From: Rufibacter immobilis
GTDB taxonomy: Bacteria > Bacteroidota > Bacteroidia > Cytophagales > Hymenobacteraceae
Direction: 5' to 3'
Assembly (NCBI RefSeq): GCF_003721565.1
Contig: NZ_RJJE01000009.1
Coordinates: forward strand, 186,001-250,000
DNA: 64,000 bases
Shown here in pieces: positions 60,621 to 64,000 of the stretch. The notes under the pieces are model-generated. The model worked only from the letters and a program-made list of their open reading frames with translations. It did no database searches and had not been told where the DNA came from. The translations under genes were made by a program, and so were the position numbers. The first letter of the stretch is position 1, and each line of letters starts with the position of its first letter.

Positions 60621-63200
60621 ATGAAGAAGTTCTTATTGACGCTGGGTCTGGTGTCCTCCGTGGCCGGAGGAGTAGCCATGGCCCAGGGAAAAACCCAACC
60701 CGCCGACTCCACCAAGCGAGTGGCCGGAGCCTCGGGGCTGGAAGGCGATTCCAAGCAGAAAGGCAAACCCAAGCCGTACAACCAGGTCATCACAGACAAA
60801 GCCGTTTCCAAGTCCGGTTTTTTCAAGACCCACAAAGTAGAAGACAAATACTTCTTTGAGCTGGCAGACTCTGTGCTGGGCCGCGAGATTCTGGTGGTGA
60901 ACCGTATCTCCAAAGCCGGGGCCGAGGTGCGGGCCGCCTCGGGCTACGCCGGTGACCAGATCGGCAGCGCCGTGATCATGTTTGAGAAAGGTCCAGATGA
61001 CCGCATTTTCCTGCGCAAGATCTCCTATGCCACCTACAGCCCAGACAGCACCAAGTCTATGTACCAGGCCGTGCAGCGGTCTAACATCCAAGCCATTGTA
61101 GCTTCCTTCAGCGTGGCGGCCTATGGCTCCAACGGCAAAACCACCGTTATTGACCTTACCGACTACCTCAAAGGCGAGAACGAGATTTTCTCCTTCAGCT
61201 CCGGGGCCGGCAAAACCCGTTTCCGGCTAGGCAACTTCGTGGGCGACCGCAGCTACATCCAGGATGTGCGCAGCTTCCCGCAGAACGTGGAGGTAACCAC
61301 CGTCAAAACCTACGCCCTCACCCCTGCCTCCAGCGGCGAAAGCGGACGCTCTACCCCCAGCAGCGGCGGCAGCGGTTCTTCGTCTTTGAATGGCTCGGCT
61401 ACCATTGAGGTCAATTCCTCTATGGTGGTGCTGCCCAAGAAGCCCATGCAGCCCCGTTACTTTGATCCTCGAGTGGGATATTTCACGGTTGGCTACACAG
61501 ATTTTGACGCCAATCCGCAGGGCGTAAAGGAAATCCAGATGGTGAAACGCTGGAGACTGGAGCCCAAGGAGAAAGACATGGCCAAGTACAAACGCGGCGA
61601 ACTGGTGGAGCCCAAAGAGCCCATCGTGTTCTACATTGACCCGGCTACGCCGAAGAAATGGGTGCCGTACCTGATTGCCGGGGTAAACGACTGGCAGAAA
61701 GCCTTTGAGAAAGCCGGTTTCAAGAACGCCATCATAGGCAAAGAAGCGCCAAGCGCCAAGGAAAACCCCAACTGGAGCTTAGACGATGCCCGCCACAGCG
61801 CCATTGTGTACAAGCCCTCAGAAATCCCCAACGCCAGCGGTCCCAGCATCGCGGATCCGCGCAGCGGCCAGATCATGGAAAGCCATATTAACTGGTACCA
61901 TAACGTGATGAAACTGGTGCGCGACTGGTACTTCATCCAGGCGGCCGCCATTGACCCACGCGCCCGCAAAATGGAATTCTCAGATGAGCTCATGGGCGAC
62001 CTGATCCGTTTCGTGTCTTCGCACGAAGTGGGCCACACCCTGGGGCTGCGCCACAACTACGGTTCCAGCTCAACGGTGCCGGTAGAGAACCTGCGCAACA
62101 AGAAATGGGTGGAAGCCAACGGCCACACCCCGTCTATCATGGACTACGCCCGCTTTAACTACGTGGCCCAGCCTGAGGACAACATCACCTCCAAGGGCAT
62201 TTACCCCAGAATTGGCGACTATGACCTATGGGCCATTGAGTGGGGTTACCGTGTGTTGCCTAACGCCAAGAGCGCCCAGGCCGAAGTAGCCACCCTGAAC
62301 AAGATGACCGTGGAGAAGCTGAAGAACCGCCGCCACTGGTTCGGGACGGAGACCAACCCAGACGACCCGCACTCGCAGAACGAGGACCTCAGCGACAACG
62401 CCATGAAAGCCTCTGAGTACGGCATCAAAAACCTGCAGCGCATTCTGGCCAAACTGCCGGAGTGGACCCGTGAGGAAAACGAGGGTTATGACAATCTAGA
62501 GAACATGTACGGCCAGCTCACCACGCAGTTCAACCGCTACATGGGCCACGTAGCCAAGAACATTGGCGGTATCTATGAGAACCCTAAAACGGTAGAGCAG
62601 GAAGGCCCGGTGTATGAGCGCACGCCGGCGGCTACCCAGAAAGAAGCCATGGCGTTCCTGGACAAGCAATTGTTCACTACCCCTACCTGGATGCTCGCGC
62701 CCGCAGTACTGAACAACATTGGCTCCAACCCCATGATTGTACTCTCCCGCAGCCAGCAAACCGTGCTCAACCGCCTCATCAGCAACAGCACGTTGACCAA
62801 GCTCATCTCCGGCGAAGCCATGGACGGCGCCAAGGCCTACAAAGTGACTGATTTCTTCACAGACCTGAACAACTCCATCTTCAGGGAAGTGAAAAACAAA
62901 CAGGCCATTGACGTGTACCGCCGCAACCTGCAGAAGATTTACGTGGAACAGCTGATTGACCTGGTGAAACCGGCTCCGGCCACCGCGGCCAGCAGCGCCA
63001 CGGCCAGCGCCTCCAGAAGACCTACTGCTCCTACCATGGACATTCAGCAGAGCGATGTGATTTCCGTGGCCAAGGCCGAGTTGCGCAACATCAACAACCT
63101 GATCAAATCGGCGGCCGCGTCGCAGTCAGATTCCCTGAGCAACTACCACTTGCAGGATCTCGCAGACCGCATCAATGAAGCCCTTAACCCCAGAGGTTAA
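60621..63200 (+). CDS. zinc-dependent metalloprotease (DUF5117/DUF5118/DUF4953 type)
   Basis: An 859-residue secreted metallopeptidase. The signal peptide MKKFLLTLGLVSSVAGGVAMAQ is followed by a DUF5118/DUF5117-like N-terminal half (YNQVITDKAVSKSGFFKTHK, FFELADSVLGREILVVNRIS). The catalytic part has SSHEVGHTLGLRHNYGSS, the extended HExxHxxGxxH zinc site of metzincin type, and SIMDYARFNYV with a Met-turn-like Met. The C-terminal third is helical, ending with Ala/Ser/Thr-rich and SVAKAELRNINNLI segments. Large proteins of this type are common in Bacteroidota; the substrates are unknown. A perfect-palindrome terminator follows. Confidence 0.92.
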   Translation: MKKFLLTLGLVSSVAGGVAMAQGKTQPADSTKRVAGASGLEGDSKQKGKPKPYNQVITDKAVSKSGFFKTHKVEDKYFFELADSVLGREILVVNRISKAGAEVRAASGYAGDQIGSAVIMFEKGPDDRIFLRKISYATYSPDSTKSMYQAVQRSNIQAIVASFSVAAYGSNGKTTVIDLTDYLKGENEIFSFSSGAGKTRFRLGNFVGDRSYIQDVRSFPQNVEVTTVKTYALTPASSGESGRSTPSSGGSGSSSLNGSATIEVNSSMVVLPKKPMQPRYFDPRVGYFTVGYTDFDANPQGVKEIQMVKRWRLEPKEKDMAKYKRGELVEPKEPIVFYIDPATPKKWVPYLIAGVNDWQKAFEKAGFKNAIIGKEAPSAKENPNWSLDDARHSAIVYKPSEIPNASGPSIADPRSGQIMESHINWYHNVMKLVRDWYFIQAAAIDPRARKMEFSDELMGDLIRFVSSHEVGHTLGLRHNYGSSSTVPVENLRNKKWVEANGHTPSIMDYARFNYVAQPEDNITSKGIYPRIGDYDLWAIEWGYRVLPNAKSAQAEVATLNKMTVEKLKNRRHWFGTETNPDDPHSQNEDLSDNAMKASEYGIKNLQRILAKLPEWTREENEGYDNLENMYGQLTTQFNRYMGHVAKNIGGIYENPKTVEQEGPVYERTPAATQKEAMAFLDKQLFTTPTWMLAPAVLNNIGSNPMIVLSRSQQTVLNRLISNSTLTKLISGEAMDGAKAYKVTDFFTDLNNSIFREVKNKQAIDVYRRNLQKIYVEQLIDLVKPAPATAASSATASASRRPTAPTMDIQQSDVISVAKAELRNINNLIKSAAASQSDSLSNYHLQDLADRINEALNPRG

Positions 63201-63220
63201 TCACCCTTTCTTACAACCGG

Positions 63221-63254
63221 AAAAGCTGCCCCAGATCTGGGGCAGCTTTTTTTA
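63221..63254 (+). terminator. intrinsic terminator after the metalloprotease gene
   Basis: AAAAGCTGCCCCAGA and TCTGGGGCAGCTTTT form a perfect 30-bp palindrome (63221-63250) followed by more T. Confidence 0.93.
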
Positions 63255-63260
63255 TGCTTC

Positions 63261-63298
63261 CTGTTTAGGGGCTGCTTTTCCTGAATCTGTTCAAAACT
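63261..63298. repeat. R1 palindromic element, copy 30 (asymmetric)
   Basis: CTGTTTAGGGGCTGCTTTTC with loose arm TGTTCAAAACTGG. Confidence 0.82.
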
Positions 63299-63420
63299 GG
63301 CATTTGGCACGGGTGGTCCGCCAAGGAGGCACCGCAAAAATTGACCGTGGCACGTAGACGAATTCTGCCCGCGGCCGCGTTTTCAGAGTTGGCGTACTCT
63401 TTGTATTCGTCCTGCGCGGT

Positions 63421-64000
63421 ATGAAACGATTTGAAGCGATGAAGACACTGTTCAGACTTTTGCTCCTGCTGCCTCTGGGCCTTTGTTCCCAGGCGGCGCA
63501 GGCCCAGAAAGAAACCACCCACTGGTATTTCGGGCAGAATGCGGGTATGTCTTTTGCAGACCCGGCCAACCCGGTACCGCTCAAAGACGGCGGCATGTTC
63601 AGTGAGGAAGGCTGCGCCGTGCTGTCAGACGCCCTGGGCAACCTGCTGTTCTACTCCAACGGCATGCAAGTCTGGAACCGGAACCGAAAGATCATGGCCA
63701 ACGGAGATTCCCTCAAAGGCCATGAATCGTCTACCCAGTCGGCGCTCATTCTGCCCAAGCCTGGTTCGCCGCACCTCTACTACCTTTTCACCACCGATTT
63801 TCAGGGGCAGAGCCACGGCTTGCAGTACCATCTGGTGGACATGAGCCGCAACGGCGGCCTGGGCGAAGTGGTCTCTAAAAACAATCTCATCTTCGCGCCC
63901 GTCACCGAGAAACTCACCGCCATCCGCCACCGCAACGGCCGCGACTTCTGGGTCATCACGCACCGCTGGAACAGCTCGGCGTTTTACGCCTACCTCATCT
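63421..64000 (+). CDS. secreted protein, N-terminal part (runs off the window)
   Basis: An open frame from ATG 63421 to the window end, 193 residues visible. Signal peptide: TLFRLLLLLPLGLCSQAAQA; a second ATG at 63439 could be the true start. The mature sequence begins KETTHWYFGQNAGMSF and continues EGCAVLSDALGNLLFYSNGM, VWNRNRKIMANGD and SALILPKPGSPHLYYLFTTD. This resembles the N-terminus of large Bacteroidota surface proteins that carry a beta-propeller-like domain and end in a type IX sorting or gliding-motility-associated C-terminal domain. The C-terminus is not visible, so export by type IX secretion is a guess. Confidence 0.8.
   Translation, partial: MKRFEAMKTLFRLLLLLPLGLCSQAAQAQKETTHWYFGQNAGMSFADPANPVPLKDGGMFSEEGCAVLSDALGNLLFYSNGMQVWNRNRKIMANGDSLKGHESSTQSALILPKPGSPHLYYLFTTDFQGQSHGLQYHLVDMSRNGGLGEVVSKNNLIFAPVTEKLTAIRHRNGRDFWVITHRWNSSAFYAYLI

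Overview
The window is a chromosomal segment from a member of the Bacteroidota, most likely order Cytophagales and family Hymenobacteraceae (Rufibacter- or Pontibacter-like). This rests on type IX secretion genes (PorQ and a PorE-like protein), a GLPGLI/TonB-receptor pair, the bacillithiol enzyme BshA, a DUF6702 protein, and -7 boxes of the Bacteroidota TAnnTTTG type. Most genes are moderately GC-rich housekeeping genes. Two stretches, 37.7-41.6 kb and 58.6-60.6 kb, are visibly AT-rich and look acquired.

Layout. 0-3.2 kb: end of malate dehydrogenase, then NfeD, a JAMM-like secreted protein and an SPFH protein. 3.2-7 kb (minus): two rhomboid proteases and MutL. 7.4-18.8 kb (plus): a GH3/beta-lactamase fusion, BshA, a Nudix hydrolase, a PlsC-like acyltransferase, GatC, a large membrane-TPR protein, a LolD-like ATPase, a PduO-type cobalamin adenosyltransferase and IlvE. 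19.6-24.5 kb: release factor 2 with a programmed +1 frameshift, small secreted proteins, an S1/P1 nuclease and an SDR. 24.9-32.4 kb: HslU, PorQ, Lon and PorE. 33.3-37.6 kb (minus): envelope proteins, RseP-type protease and Dxr. 38.1-41.6 kb: GLPGLI protein and TonB-type receptor. 41.7-53.4 kb: CorC/HlyC protein, GH3 (auxin-type) enzyme, OsmC, 1-Cys peroxiredoxin, DnaA with an Rrf2 regulator, a 5'-nucleotidase split over two genes, a small basic protein, a CtlX-like enzyme and a DUF72 protein. 54-58.6 kb: both methylmalonyl-CoA mutase subunits. 58.6-60.4 kb: a two-gene ABC-type ATPase plus TOPRIM-like (DUF4276-like) operon, a candidate anti-phage system. 60.6-64 kb: a zinc metalloprotease and the start of a secreted protein.

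The intergenic DNA is the most unusual part. About 30 copies of a 36-44 bp palindromic element (here R1, core CGTTTAGGGGCTGTTTTT facing AAAAACAGCCCCTAAACG) are scattered at roughly one per 2 kb. Many start 2-12 bp after a stop codon. One lies in frame inside the large mutase subunit gene. Further dispersed families occur: a 150-bp repeat, a G-rich palindrome including a perfect 58-bp copy, a 13-unit heptamer array, and several short repeats.

Functional links: the adenosyltransferase at 17.1 kb makes the cofactor needed by the mutase at 54-58 kb. PorQ and PorE belong to the same secretion machine. Lon, HslU, two rhomboids and RseP make the window rich in protein quality control. No tRNA, rRNA, CRISPR array or insertion sequence was recognised.
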